Source of the DNA: Aequorivita iocasae
GTDB lineage: Bacteria; Bacteroidota; Bacteroidia; Flavobacteriales; Flavobacteriaceae
Direction of reading: 5' to 3'
NCBI RefSeq assembly: GCF_016757735.1
Contig: NZ_CP068439.1
Span: forward strand, 186,001-250,000
DNA length: 64,000 nt
Made by a program: the position numbers and the translations under genes
Notes under the pieces: model-generated
What the model was told of the DNA's origin: nothing
The model's input: the letters and a program-made list of their open reading frames with translations, nothing else
The model's database searches: none
Shown here: one piece after another, positions 50,400 to 59,551 of the stretch
Numbering within the stretch: position 1 is the stretch's first letter
Layout of the letters: every line of letters begins with the position of its first letter

Positions 50400-52100
50400 A
50401 TGTTTGAAATTTCAGATTTAAAAAGCAAAAAGCTACCTGAACTCCAGGAAATAGCCAAAGAACTTAATGTGCCGAAATATCGCACCCAAAAAAAATTGGA
50501 CTTGGTCTATCAAATTCTCGATTATCAAGCTGCTAACCCAAAAGCGGTTAAAGCAGTCATTAAAGCCGAAGAGTCTTCTCCAGATACTAAGAAGGAGGAA
50601 AAAACTTCTTCTTCAAGTGACAATGCGGCCAAGGACCAAAAACAACGTCCTCAGAAAAATGAGAATAGGAACAAAAAACCTCAGCCTCAAAAAAAGCATC
50701 ACGATAAAAAAAGTGATGACGACAAAAAACCTGCAGACGATAAGCGTTCCGGCAATGACAGAAATGAAAAAGACAGGAAGGACAAAAAGGAAAGCGATAA
50801 AAAACCGCAGCACCAAAAGTCAAGCAGCAACGACAACCGTCAGAAAAACCAACGTAACGACAATAACAACTCAGACAATCGCCAAAAGCACCAAAGCCAC
50901 AAACAAAAAGATGGTAACGTGCATGACAATCGAAATAACGGAAATAAAGACTCCCGCAACCGTTATCGCGAACCGGATTATGAATTTGACGGCATTATTG
51001 AAAGCGAAGGCGTGTTGGATATTATGCAGGATGGCTACGGCTTTTTGCGTTCCAGCGACTACAACTACCTTTCATCGCCCGATGATATTTATGTATCGCA
51101 ATCGCAGATTCGTCTTTTCGGATTAAAGACTGGAGATACAGTTCTGGGAGAGGTGCGCCCGCCAAAAGAAGGTGAAAAATATTTCCCTTTAATTAAGGTG
51201 AACAAAATAAATGGTCTGAACCCGAACGTGGTTCGCGACCGTGTATCATTTGAGCATTTAACGCCGCTTTTCCCTCAGGAAAAATTCAACCTTGCAGACA
51301 AGCAAAGTACCATTTCAACACGAATTATTGATCTTTTTGCACCTATCGGAAAAGGGCAGCGAGGCATGATTGTTTCGCAACCAAAAACGGGTAAAACCAT
51401 GCTGTTGAAAGATATTGCAAACGCAATAGCAGCAAACCACCCAGAAGTCTATCAAATTATTCTTCTGATTGATGAGCGCCCTGAAGAAGTTACCGATATG
51501 CAACGAAATGTACGTGGTGAAGTGGTTGCTTCAACCTTCGACAAAGAGGCCAGTGAGCACGTTCGTGTGGCAAACATTGTAATTGACAAAGCAAAGCGTT
51601 TGGTAGAATGTGGCCACGATGTGGTAATTCTTTTGGATTCCATTACACGTTTGGCGCGAGCTTACAACACAGTTCAGCCTGCAAGTGGTAAAATATTGAG
51701 TGGTGGTGTAGATGCAAACGCGCTTCACAAACCAAAACGTTTCTTTGGTGCCGCCCGTAATATTGAAAATGGTGGCTCTCTAAGTATCATTGCAACCGCT
51801 TTGACTGAAACGGGTTCTAAAATGGACGAGGTGATTTTTGAGGAATTTAAAGGAACCGGTAACATGGAACTTCAGTTGGATAGAAAAATCTCCAACCGAA
51901 GAATTTTCCCTGCTATTGACCTTACCTCTTCAAGCACGCGACGTGACGATTTACTGCTTGATGAAAACACCATTCAAAGAATGTGGGTATTGCGCAAATA
52001 CCTTGCGGATATGAACCCAGTGGAAGCAATGGAATTCATCAACGACCGAGTTAAACAGACACGAAACAACGAAGAATTTTTGATTTCGATGAACGGATAA
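50400..52100 (+). CDS. rho: Transcription termination factor Rho with a long disordered insert
   Basis: Rho is the RNA-dependent helicase that ends transcription at unstructured RNA. The Rho N-terminal domain (about 1-45, [14 protein letters not shown]) is followed by a hydrophilic insert (about 52-195) of Lys, Asn, Gln, Asp, Arg, His and Ser with almost no hydrophobic residues. The RNA-binding CSD follows (about 200-270, [21 protein letters not shown]). The ATPase has P-loop PKTGKT (328-333), the [12 protein letters not shown] motif and LARAYNT. At 566 residues it exceeds E. coli Rho (419), mostly by the insert. A leader of up to 200 bases lies upstream. A terminator follows. Confidence 0.97.
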   Translation: MFEISDLKSKKLPELQEIAKELNVPKYRTQKKLDLVYQILDYQAANPKAVKAVIKAEESSPDTKKEEKTSSSSDNAAKDQKQRPQKNENRNKKPQPQKKHHDKKSDDDKKPADDKRSGNDRNEKDRKDKKESDKKPQHQKSSSNDNRQKNQRNDNNNSDNRQKHQSHKQKDGNVHDNRNNGNKDSRNRYREPDYEFDGIIESEGVLDIMQDGYGFLRSSDYNYLSSPDDIYVSQSQIRLFGLKTGDTVLGEVRPPKEGEKYFPLIKVNKINGLNPNVVRDRVSFEHLTPLFPQEKFNLADKQSTISTRIIDLFAPIGKGQRGMIVSQPKTGKTMLLKDIANAIAANHPEVYQIILLIDERPEEVTDMQRNVRGEVVASTFDKEASEHVRVANIVIDKAKRLVECGHDVVILLDSITRLARAYNTVQPASGKILSGGVDANALHKPKRFFGAARNIENGGSLSIIATALTETGSKMDEVIFEEFKGTGNMELQLDRKISNRRIFPAIDLTSSSTRRDDLLLDENTIQRMWVLRKYLADMNPVEAMEFINDRVKQTRNNEEFLISMNG

Positions 52101-52123
52101 AGTTTTTTAAAATAACCTAATTG

Positions 52124-52153
52124 AGCCCCGCAAAGTCTTGTGGGGCTTTTTTT
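52124..52153 (+). terminator. Terminator after rho
   Basis: AGCCCCGCAA (52124-52133) pairs with TTGTGGGGCT (52138-52147) with one G-T pair and a 4-base loop, followed by a T-run. Confidence 0.9.
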
Positions 52154-52223
52154 ATGACTTATAAATTACCACAGCCCTAAAAATGTTTTTATGCCTTTAC
52201 TATATTTGTGAATATAATTTTCG

Positions 52224-53972
52224 ATGAAAAAAACACTACTACATTTCAGTCTGCTTTATTTACTGTTTTGTTTCGCACTTCAGAACATTTCGGCACAAAA
52301 TTTAAATACCACTTTTGAAACTTCAAACGGCCTACAAACTGCACCCTATGAAGAAGTAATTACATATTATTTAGCACTGGAGAAGAAATTTCCCTCCATC
52401 ACTGTCTTTGAAATGGGCCAGACCGATAGCGGTCTTCCGCTTCATATAATCGTTTTTGATCCCCAAAATAAAAAACATTCAAAAGAAAATTTTTCAAAAA
52501 ACGGAAGAAATCTATTATTGATAAACAACGGAATACATCCGGGAGAACCCGACGGAATTGACGCAACAATGCTTCTTTTTAGAGATTTTGCGGAAAATAA
52601 AATCACCCCTCCCCAGAATACAATCATCGCGGCGATTCCCGTTTACAACATCGGCGGTGCTTTAAATAGAAATAGCACAAGCCGCACCAATCAAAACGGT
52701 CCCGAGGAATACGGTTTTCGCGGCAATGCGAGGAACTATGATTTAAACCGTGATTTTATAAAAAATGACACAAAAAATGCTCGGGCTTTCGCTGAAATAT
52801 ATCATTGGTTGAACCCGGAATTGTTTATTGACAACCACGTAAGCAACGGCGCCGACTATCAATACGTGCTCACGCATCTTTTCACACAGCACAACAAATT
52901 GGGCGGAGACTTGGGCAACTATCTGCACACATCCCTAATGCCACAATTGGAGGATTCGCTTCAGCAAAAAAAATGGGACATCACGCCCTACGTAAACGTT
53001 TTTAACCAAGTGCCGGAAAAGGGTTTCTCGCAGTTTATGGATTCGCCGCGTTACGCCTCGGGCTATACAACGCTTTTCAACACCTTAGGCCTTACGGTAG
53101 AAACGCATATGCTAAAACCATACAATCAAAGAGTTGAAGGCACCTACGAATTGATGAAAAGTTTTATAAACATTGCTGACAAAGACGCCGAAACAATAAA
53201 AACACTTCGAAAAAATGCTTTGGAGAAATATAAAGTTGGCAGCTACTACCCCCTTTCCTGGGCAGTGGATTCCTCAAAAACCTCGACATTAAAATTTAAA
53301 GGTTTTGAAGGAAAAATGGTTCCGAGCAAAATTACAGGGGCAGAAAGGTTAAAATATTTCCGTGACAAACCGTTTACGAAAAACGTTACATATTACAATC
53401 ATTTTACGGCAACGGATTCCGTTACAATTCCTTCAGCATATATTGTTCCGAAGGGGTATTGGAACGTAATTGAACTTTTGAAATTGAACAATATTAAATA
53501 TTCCGAAGTTAAAAACGATTCAACCATTACTGCGGAAGTTTATCACATAAAAAGTTTTGAAACCGTTAAAAATCCTTTTGAGGGTCATTACCTTCATTAT
53601 AAAACGGAAGTATCAAAAAGCACAGAAAATATTTCAGTTAAAAAAGGTAACATTTTAGTAAAAACCCAGCAGCCAGGGGTTCGCTATCTTTTGGAAACCC
53701 TCGAACCTACTGCTTCCGACTCTTTTTTCAATTGGAATTTTTTCGATGCAATCCTTCAGCAAAAAGAAAGTTTTTCATCCTATGTTTGGGAAGATATGGC
53801 TGAAAAATTTTTAACTGAAAACCCAGCAATTAAAAAAGAATTTGAAACCAAAAAGAAAAACGATCCTGACTTTGCGAATAACTGGTATGCACAGTTGGAT
53901 TGGATCCACAAGCAATCGCCCAATTACGAGAAATCACACCTTCGTTATCCTATCGTTCGGGTGGGGGGTTAA
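52224..53972 (+). CDS. M14 family zinc carboxypeptidase, exported
   Basis: This secreted metallocarboxypeptidase has a signal peptide (about 1-25, NISAQ). Zinc ligands of the M14 pattern are H105 and E108 (GIHPGEPDG) and H205 (DNHVSNGAD), and the catalytic Glu is probably E293 in TVETHML. The R-N-x-D segment NARNYDLNRDF lies between them. The C-terminal part (about 345-582) has no family I recognise. The length of 582 fits Bacteroidota M14 enzymes of unknown substrate. Its 3' end overlaps the convergent NUDIX gene by 39 bases. Confidence 0.9.
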   Translation: MKKTLLHFSLLYLLFCFALQNISAQNLNTTFETSNGLQTAPYEEVITYYLALEKKFPSITVFEMGQTDSGLPLHIIVFDPQNKKHSKENFSKNGRNLLLINNGIHPGEPDGIDATMLLFRDFAENKITPPQNTIIAAIPVYNIGGALNRNSTSRTNQNGPEEYGFRGNARNYDLNRDFIKNDTKNARAFAEIYHWLNPELFIDNHVSNGADYQYVLTHLFTQHNKLGGDLGNYLHTSLMPQLEDSLQQKKWDITPYVNVFNQVPEKGFSQFMDSPRYASGYTTLFNTLGLTVETHMLKPYNQRVEGTYELMKSFINIADKDAETIKTLRKNALEKYKVGSYYPLSWAVDSSKTSTLKFKGFEGKMVPSKITGAERLKYFRDKPFTKNVTYYNHFTATDSVTIPSAYIVPKGYWNVIELLKLNNIKYSEVKNDSTITAEVYHIKSFETVKNPFEGHYLHYKTEVSKSTENISVKKGNILVKTQQPGVRYLLETLEPTASDSFFNWNFFDAILQQKESFSSYVWEDMAEKFLTENPAIKKEFETKKKNDPDFANNWYAQLDWIHKQSPNYEKSHLRYPIVRVGG

Positions 53973-54563
53973 GTATTCCTTTGGAAAGAGTAGTTTTATG
54001 TTTTCATAAGAATCCTGCAAAGCCTTTTGCGATTTTTCAAAATCTTTCCACTTCACTTTTTTGATTCCCTCTTGGGGCTCAGGAATAAGGGGCCCGTCGT
54101 AATCGCTGAACATTTCGTACCAATAGGTTATTTTCAGGCGGAATTTATTATTTCGGGTAAAAACGTGGTACGTTGTCATTAAAAATTCGCGAATTTCAAG
54201 ATCCTTTACCCCTGTTTCCTCAATCACTTCCCGGATGGCAGCCTCACGGTGTGTTTCGCCTTTTTCAATTTTACCTTTCGGCAAATCCCACTTTTTGTTT
54301 CGCCGTATAAAAAGAATTTCCTTTTTGCTGTTATAGACCAATCCACCAGCGGCTTCAACCACTTTTATTTTCTTACGAAGAAAGCGTTCAAGTTTCTCCG
54401 CATTTTTGTGATATAGGTTCACGTAAAGGAGTTCGCCATTGTTTATTTTTTTTACCAACTTTTTAAAACGAGCCTGTTTTAAAGGAATGGTGGTGTAATG
54501 CTCCCCAATATTTTCTTCCGTAGAAAGAATAATGGGAATATCTTTTACAAAAACTTTATACAT
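53934..54563 (-). CDS. NUDIX hydrolase
   Basis: The Nudix box GKIEKGETHREAAIREVIEETG is complete (about residues 101-122; the pattern Gx5Ex7REUxEExGU is fully met). The N-terminal part (about 1-70) is an additional domain of flavobacterial Nudix proteins (MYKVFVKDIPIILSTEE). The substrate is unknown. I take the ATG at 54563, since MYKVF is the usual start; further in-frame starts upstream would run into pyrE. The start codon is only 7 bases from that of the divergent pyrE. Confidence 0.9.
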   Translation of the reverse strand: MYKVFVKDIPIILSTEENIGEHYTTIPLKQARFKKLVKKINNGELLYVNLYHKNAEKLERFLRKKIKVVEAAGGLVYNSKKEILFIRRNKKWDLPKGKIEKGETHREAAIREVIEETGVKDLEIREFLMTTYHVFTRNNKFRLKITYWYEMFSDYDGPLIPEPQEGIKKVKWKDFEKSQKALQDSYENIKLLFPKEYLTPHPNDRITKV

Positions 54564-54566
54564 TTG
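54559..54566 (+). promoter_or_regulatory. -7 box of pyrE, implying a near-leaderless mRNA
   Basis: TACATTTG is a perfect TAnnTTTG, ending 4 bases before the pyrE ATG and covering the NUDIX start codon on the other strand. Transcription would start at or within a base or two of the ATG. A -33 TTG is not evident. Confidence 0.5.
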
Positions 54567-54570
54567 CAGC

Positions 54571-55212
54571 ATGATATTAAACAAAGAAACGGCGCAAAAA
54601 ACCGCTGCCTTACTATTGCAAATTAATGCAATAAAATTGCAACCACAAAACCCTTTTACGTGGGCATCGGGATGGAAATCTCCAATTTACTGCGACAATC
54701 GCATTACGCTTTCCTATCCGATGATTCGGAATTACATCCGTGAAAACCTTGCAAAACAGATTGAGGAAATCTACGGAAAGCCCGAAATGATTGCCGGCGT
54801 AGCCACTGGCGCGATTGGAATTGGAGCTTTGGTTGCCGATTATTTAAACGTTCCTTTTTGCTACGTGCGTCCCGAAGCAAAGGGCCACGGACGCCAAAAT
54901 AAAATTGAGGGCCATCTGGAAAAAAACACAAACGTTGTTGTTGTTGAAGACCTTATCAGCACCGGAAAAAGCAGTTTGTTGGCCGTAGAAGCTTTAAAAG
55001 AGGCCAATGCGAACGTGAAAGGAATGCTTGCCATTTTCAGTTACGGTTTTGATACTGCCGAAGAAAACTTTAAAAAGGCAAATGTTACCCTAAACACATT
55101 GAGCAATTATGAAATGTTGCTGGAAGAGGCCGAAAAATCCAAATATATCAATTCTGAAGAAGCTGCGCTGCTTTCTGAATGGCGGGAGAATCCTGCTGTT
55201 TGGGGGCAATAG
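54571..55212 (+). CDS. pyrE: Orotate phosphoribosyltransferase
   Basis: PyrE makes OMP from orotate and PRPP, the step before pyrF. The PRPP motif VVVVEDLISTGKSSL is near residue 125, and NPFTWASGWKSPIYCDNR near residue 28 is the substrate region. The product has 213 residues from the ATG at 54571, the family-typical start (MILNKETAQKTAALL). The -7 box immediately before it suggests a leaderless or nearly leaderless transcript. It is followed by a SRPBCC gene 56 bases later. Confidence 0.95.
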   Translation: MILNKETAQKTAALLLQINAIKLQPQNPFTWASGWKSPIYCDNRITLSYPMIRNYIRENLAKQIEEIYGKPEMIAGVATGAIGIGALVADYLNVPFCYVRPEAKGHGRQNKIEGHLEKNTNVVVVEDLISTGKSSLLAVEALKEANANVKGMLAIFSYGFDTAEENFKKANVTLNTLSNYEMLLEEAEKSKYINSEEAALLSEWRENPAVWGQ

Positions 55213-55268
55213 TTTTGTGTTCAGTAGCAGTATTCACTTTTCAACTCATAAACTTCTAAACTCATAGA

Positions 55269-55661
55269 ATGAAACTAAACAGCAAAAAAGTAACCACCCA
55301 AAAATCCGCAGCCGAACTTTGTAATTTTTTGGCTGATGTAAAGAATTTTGAAACATTGATGCCCGAAAATATCAGCAAATTTGAAGTTATCAGAGAGAAT
55401 GCATTTGTGTTTGCACTAAAGGGAATGCCCGAAATTGCGCTGGAAGTAAAGGAAGTTGAAAAGCCAAACAAAATAGTTTTGGGCGCAATCAGCGATAAAA
55501 TTCCGTTCACGTTAACTGGAAATATTGAAGAGGTTTCCGAAAATTCATCAACAGTGGAGCTTCTTTTTGAAGGTGAATTCAACGCGATGATGGCGATGAT
55601 GGTAAAAGGGCCTATCTCCAAATTTATTGACACCCTAGCTTCTAATTTAGAACAGGTTTAG
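55269..55661 (+). CDS. SRPBCC family protein
   Basis: This 130-residue cytoplasmic protein has the START/SRPBCC fold: an N-terminal strand and helix (KSAAELCNFLADVKNFETLMPENI), curved sheet segments and a long C-terminal helix (VKGPISKFIDTLASNLEQV). Such proteins bind hydrophobic small molecules; the ligand here is unknown. It lies between pyrE and birA, a neighbourhood that I recall as stable in flavobacteria. It overlaps the birA 3' end by four bases. Confidence 0.85.
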   Translation: MKLNSKKVTTQKSAAELCNFLADVKNFETLMPENISKFEVIRENAFVFALKGMPEIALEVKEVEKPNKIVLGAISDKIPFTLTGNIEEVSENSSTVELLFEGEFNAMMAMMVKGPISKFIDTLASNLEQV

Positions 55662-56389
55662 TAAATTAATTTAACCTCTTTAAGTTGAAATTTTCGCAAT
55701 GCTTGGTTTTCGGTTTCAACCAAAAGCTCGCCAATTTCCGAAATGCCTTTTATTATTCCGTTGAATCGTAAACCATCGGGTGCTTCAAAAACCGAAACTT
55801 TCTCTTTTTGAAATAATTCATTTTCATACTTCAGTTTTATATCTTCAAAATTCTTTTGTGTCAGGTCTTTTAAATTTTGAAAAACTGAAATTACAATACT
55901 TTGAAATACTTCCTCCAAAAAAAAAGTTTTGCCCGTTTCAAGCTTTAGTGAACTTGCTTGCGGTAGCTTCAGGAAGTCAGTTTCATTTACATTGAGCCCA
56001 ATTCCTATTATTGACTGGTTTACATAGTTGCCTTCCAGTACGTTTTCAATTAAAATCCCCCCAATTTTTTTATTGGCTGACAATATGTCGTTCGGCCATT
56101 TTATTGAAATATTTGGAACATTCAAACTTTTAAGCGCTTTCACAATAGCCAAAGAAACTGCCATAGAAATCATAAATTGCCGCTCTATCTGCAGCCTGCC
56201 AAAAGCCTTGAACATACTGAATGTAAGGCTTTGCCCTTCTCTTGATAGCCATACATTGCCCATTTGTCCACGCCCAGAAATTTGACGGTTTGTAAGCACA
56301 ACCGTTTCGTCTTGCAAGCATGTTGCTTTTGCCAATTGCTTTAAGTAAGAATTGGTGGAATCGATGGCATTAAGTTTGATTATCTTCAA
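55658..56389 (-). CDS. birA: Biotin-protein ligase
   Basis: BirA attaches biotin to carboxylase subunits. The biotin/ATP-binding core is seen in QISGRGQMGNVW (about 37-48, the GRGRxGR-like loop) and SIKWPNDILSANKKIGGILIE (about 99-119). There is no N-terminal helix-turn-helix, so it should not act as a repressor. The C-terminal SH3-like domain (about 190-243) is present. The length of 243 is normal for the short form. It is convergent with the SRPBCC gene and divergent from rsfS. Confidence 0.93.
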   Translation of the reverse strand: MKIIKLNAIDSTNSYLKQLAKATCLQDETVVLTNRQISGRGQMGNVWLSREGQSLTFSMFKAFGRLQIERQFMISMAVSLAIVKALKSLNVPNISIKWPNDILSANKKIGGILIENVLEGNYVNQSIIGIGLNVNETDFLKLPQASSLKLETGKTFFLEEVFQSIVISVFQNLKDLTQKNFEDIKLKYENELFQKEKVSVFEAPDGLRFNGIIKGISEIGELLVETENQALRKFQLKEVKLIY

Positions 56390-56477
56390 AACAATAATTA
56401 TGTTTAGTATTCGCTTTTATGGCGCTTCAAGAAACAAAAAAGTAATAACTTTGCGAAAAAGAAAAGAAAAATAATTA

Positions 56478-56849
56478 ATGCAGAAAAAACAAGCAGGAAC
56501 AGATCAACTTATTACCCAAATTATACGAGGGATTGAAGAAGTAAAAGGAAACGATATAGAAATTCTTGACCTAAGGGAAATAGAAAACACCGTTTGTGAC
56601 TATTTTATAATTTGCAATGGTACATCCAACACTCAGGTTAACGCCATTGTAAACTCCGTTCAAAAATCAGTAAGCAAAGCACTTAAGGAAAAACCATGGC
56701 ACGTTGAAGGCAGCGACAACGCAGAGTGGATACTTATGGATTACGTTCACGTTGTAGTACACGTTTTCCAAAAGCATATTCGTGAATTTTATGATATTGA
56801 AGGTCTTTGGGGCGATGCAAAATCTGTTAAAATAGAAACAACACACTAA
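56478..56849 (+). CDS. rsfS: Ribosome silencing factor RsfS
   Basis: RsfS binds ribosomal protein L14 and stops the subunits joining when nutrients are low. The family core is complete: ENTVCDYFIICNGTSNTQVNAI (about 36-57), KPWHVEGSDNAEWILMDYVHVVVHVF (about 74-99) and YDIEGLWGDAK. The length of 123 is normal. It is followed 15 bases later by ftsH and is probably co-transcribed. Confidence 0.95.
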   Translation: MQKKQAGTDQLITQIIRGIEEVKGNDIEILDLREIENTVCDYFIICNGTSNTQVNAIVNSVQKSVSKALKEKPWHVEGSDNAEWILMDYVHVVVHVFQKHIREFYDIEGLWGDAKSVKIETTH

Positions 56850-56864
56850 AAAGAAAATTGCCAT

Positions 56865-58820
56865 ATGGCTGAAGAAAATAAAAATAAAAAGAACGATTCA
56901 AAAAGACCCAAACCCACTTATTATTGGATTTACGCGGCAATAATAATGCTGTTCTTTGCAATTCAAATATTCGGTGGAGGCAGTTGGTCTCAGCCTGAAA
57001 AAACCAATCAGGCAAAGTTTGAGGAATTTTTGAAAAATGGTGATGTAGAAAAAGTAGATGTCATCAATAAAAAAATTGCACAAGTTTATCTTACCGACGC
57101 CGCAAAAGAAAAAGAAGTTCATTCCAAAAAAGGCAATACGCCTTCTTTTTTAGCCCCGGGTCCAAATGATCCCGATTATCAATTTGAATTTGGTGATCTC
57201 CAACTATTTCAAAATGATTTCCAAAAGATAAAAGCGGAAAACAATCTGTCCACATCCTTAAATTTCGAAACAGACAATAACGTCTGGGGCGATATTCTGA
57301 TGGGCATTTTACCATTTGTTATTATTATCGCTATTTGGATTTTCATTATGCGTAGAATGTCCAGTGGCGCAGGTGGCGGTGCCGGCGGGCAACTGTTTAA
57401 CATTGGAAAATCAAAGGCAAAACTTTTTGATGAAAAAACCGATGTGAAAACTTCTTTCAAGGATGTTGCCGGACTGGAAGGCGCCAAAGAGGAAGTTCAG
57501 GAAATTGTAGATTTTCTTAAAAACCCAGACAAGTACACTTCATTGGGAGGTAAAATTCCAAAAGGAGCTTTATTGGTAGGCCCTCCCGGGACAGGTAAAA
57601 CTCTTTTGGCAAAAGCCGTTGCCGGCGAAGCAAAAGTGCCATTCTTTTCACTTTCAGGCTCAGATTTTGTTGAAATGTTTGTGGGTGTGGGTGCATCCCG
57701 TGTGCGTGATCTTTTCAAACAGGCAAAAGACAAATCTCCAGCAATTATTTTTATTGACGAAATTGACGCCATTGGCCGTGCCCGTGGCAAGAACAACTTT
57801 TCCGGAAGCAACGATGAGCGGGAGAATACATTGAACCAGCTGCTTACCGAAATGGATGGTTTCGGCACCAATACAAATGTTATTGTACTTGCCGCAACAA
57901 ACCGTGCAGATGTTCTGGACAAAGCATTGATGCGAGCGGGTCGTTTTGACAGACAAATTTATGTAGACCTTCCAGATGTGCGCGAACGTAAGGAAATATT
58001 TGAAGTGCATTTACGCCCCATCAAAAAAGATGAAAACTTAGATACCGATTTTCTGTCGAAACAAACCCCTGGGTTTTCTGGAGCTGACATTGCAAACGTT
58101 TGTAACGAAGCAGCTCTTATTGCTGCCCGAAACGGTAAAAAATCTGTTGGCAAACAGGATTTTCTGGACGCCGTAGATAGAATTGTGGGTGGACTGGAAA
58201 AGAAAAACAAAATAATGACTATGGACGAAAAGCGCGCCATTGCATTTCACGAAGCTGGCCACGCCACCGTAAGCTGGATGCTCGAGCACGCGGCGCCTTT
58301 GGTTAAAGTAACCATTGTTCCGCGTGGACAATCCTTAGGAGCTGCTTGGTATCTGCCCGAAGAAAGGTTAATTATACACCCAGAACAAATGCTGGACGAA
58401 ATGTGCGCAGCACTGGGAGGCCGGGCAGCAGAAAAAGTGATTTTTAATAGAATTTCAACTGGTGCGCTAAGTGATCTTGAAAAGGTTACAAAACAGGCCC
58501 GTGCAATGGTAACCATTTATGGTTTGAATGATAAAATAGGAAATCTTACCTATTACGACAGCAGTGGCCAGTCTGAATATAACTTCTCTAAACCATATAG
58601 TGAGAAAACTGCTGAACTGATCGATAAGGAAATTTCAGCACTTATTGAAAGTCAGTACCAACGCGCCGTAAAACTTTTGGAAGAAAACAAAGACAAGTTG
58701 ACCGAACTGGCAAACGTACTTCTTGAAAAAGAAGTGATATTTAAGGACAATCTTCAAAAAATATTTGGCGATCGTCCGTTCGAAAAGCCAGAAGAAGCAC
58801 CAAGAGTGGCAACAAGCTAA
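56865..58820 (+). CDS. ftsH: ATP-dependent zinc metalloprotease FtsH
   Basis: FtsH is the membrane-anchored AAA+ protease that removes damaged membrane proteins and regulatory targets. Two TM helices (about 19-39 and 141-163) flank a periplasmic domain. The AAA module has Walker A GPPGTGKT (239-246), Walker B FIDEIDAIG and the SRH region TNRADVLDKALMRAGRFDR. The zinc motif HEAGH is at 462-466. The 651 residues are typical. It follows rsfS directly. Confidence 0.97.
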   Translation: MAEENKNKKNDSKRPKPTYYWIYAAIIMLFFAIQIFGGGSWSQPEKTNQAKFEEFLKNGDVEKVDVINKKIAQVYLTDAAKEKEVHSKKGNTPSFLAPGPNDPDYQFEFGDLQLFQNDFQKIKAENNLSTSLNFETDNNVWGDILMGILPFVIIIAIWIFIMRRMSSGAGGGAGGQLFNIGKSKAKLFDEKTDVKTSFKDVAGLEGAKEEVQEIVDFLKNPDKYTSLGGKIPKGALLVGPPGTGKTLLAKAVAGEAKVPFFSLSGSDFVEMFVGVGASRVRDLFKQAKDKSPAIIFIDEIDAIGRARGKNNFSGSNDERENTLNQLLTEMDGFGTNTNVIVLAATNRADVLDKALMRAGRFDRQIYVDLPDVRERKEIFEVHLRPIKKDENLDTDFLSKQTPGFSGADIANVCNEAALIAARNGKKSVGKQDFLDAVDRIVGGLEKKNKIMTMDEKRAIAFHEAGHATVSWMLEHAAPLVKVTIVPRGQSLGAAWYLPEERLIIHPEQMLDEMCAALGGRAAEKVIFNRISTGALSDLEKVTKQARAMVTIYGLNDKIGNLTYYDSSGQSEYNFSKPYSEKTAELIDKEISALIESQYQRAVKLLEENKDKLTELANVLLEKEVIFKDNLQKIFGDRPFEKPEEAPRVATS

Positions 58821-58887
58821 TGTTGCCATTTTTGGCATAGTATTTAAACTTTGTTTTGCACGTAACAATACTTCAGTATAGATTTTA

Positions 58888-58895
58888 TATATTTG
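58888..58895 (+). promoter_or_regulatory. -7 box before the LUD gene
   Basis: TATATTTG is a perfect match to TAnnTTTG, 40 bases before the ATG. A -33 TTG with 17-23 bases of spacing was not found. Confidence 0.45.
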
Positions 58896-58935
58896 AAGTT
58901 TAACGTATATATATGAACTCCTCAATTGATTATTA

Positions 58936-59550
58936 ATGAGTCTATTCAAAAGACTTTTAAACCCTAATTATAAAAAATCGGCAGAGAAGGCCAAAAGGGC
59001 CGAAAAAGCCGAGCACAGCAGTTATTACCCAGAACAGAAACTTCCCATTGACGAAAAATTCACCTATAATTTCAAGAACAATGGCGGAAAATTTATTTAT
59101 TGTGAAAACTGGGAAGAGGTAACCGAAGCTTTTGACAATATAATGTTGGAAAACGATTGGTACGAGCAGGATGTGTTTTGTATAAACGAACAGCTGTGCC
59201 AAAAATTTGATGGTTTTAATCTCAATTTTGTTAAAAAAACAGATTCAAAATTTTTTCTTTCCAACTGCGAATCGCTTATAGCCACTAACGGTTCCATACT
59301 GCTATCCTCCAATCAAATCAAAGAAAAGAAACTAAAAGAGCTCCCTTTCAATGTTGTTATTTTTGCCACTACCAGCCAAATTGTTGACACCATTAGCGAG
59401 GGGTTGCGAATTATAAAAAACCAAAGTTCAAATTACATTCCGAGTAACATTACTACTATTCAAGACTTTGAAACCGAAAAAGAAAAGAATTTTATGAGTT
59501 ATGGAAGTAGCACAAAAAACCTATATTTGTTGCTACTGGAAGACTTATAA
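58936..59550 (+). CDS. LUD domain protein (LutC-like)
   Basis: This 204-residue protein has a LUD domain, related to LutC/YkgG of lactate utilisation. The N-terminus is basic (KRLLNPNYKKSAEKAKRAEKAE), then come strands and helices with FLSNCESLIATNGSILLSS, LKELPFNVVIFATTSQIVDTI and the C-terminal MSYGSSTKNLYLLLLEDL, typical of the fold. No Lut partners are nearby. Its steady place between ftsH and cdsA suggests a different, unknown role. The end contains a promoter-like box for cdsA. Confidence 0.85.
   Translation: MSLFKRLLNPNYKKSAEKAKRAEKAEHSSYYPEQKLPIDEKFTYNFKNNGGKFIYCENWEEVTEAFDNIMLENDWYEQDVFCINEQLCQKFDGFNLNFVKKTDSKFFLSNCESLIATNGSILLSSNQIKEKKLKELPFNVVIFATTSQIVDTISEGLRIIKNQSSNYIPSNITTIQDFETEKEKNFMSYGSSTKNLYLLLLEDL
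59522..59529 (+). promoter_or_regulatory. Internal -7 box for cdsA-psd
   Basis: TATATTTG lies inside the last codons of the LUD gene, 22 bases before the cdsA ATG. It is a perfect match to the -7 consensus, with no clear -33. Confidence 0.4.
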
Positions 59551-59551
59551 T

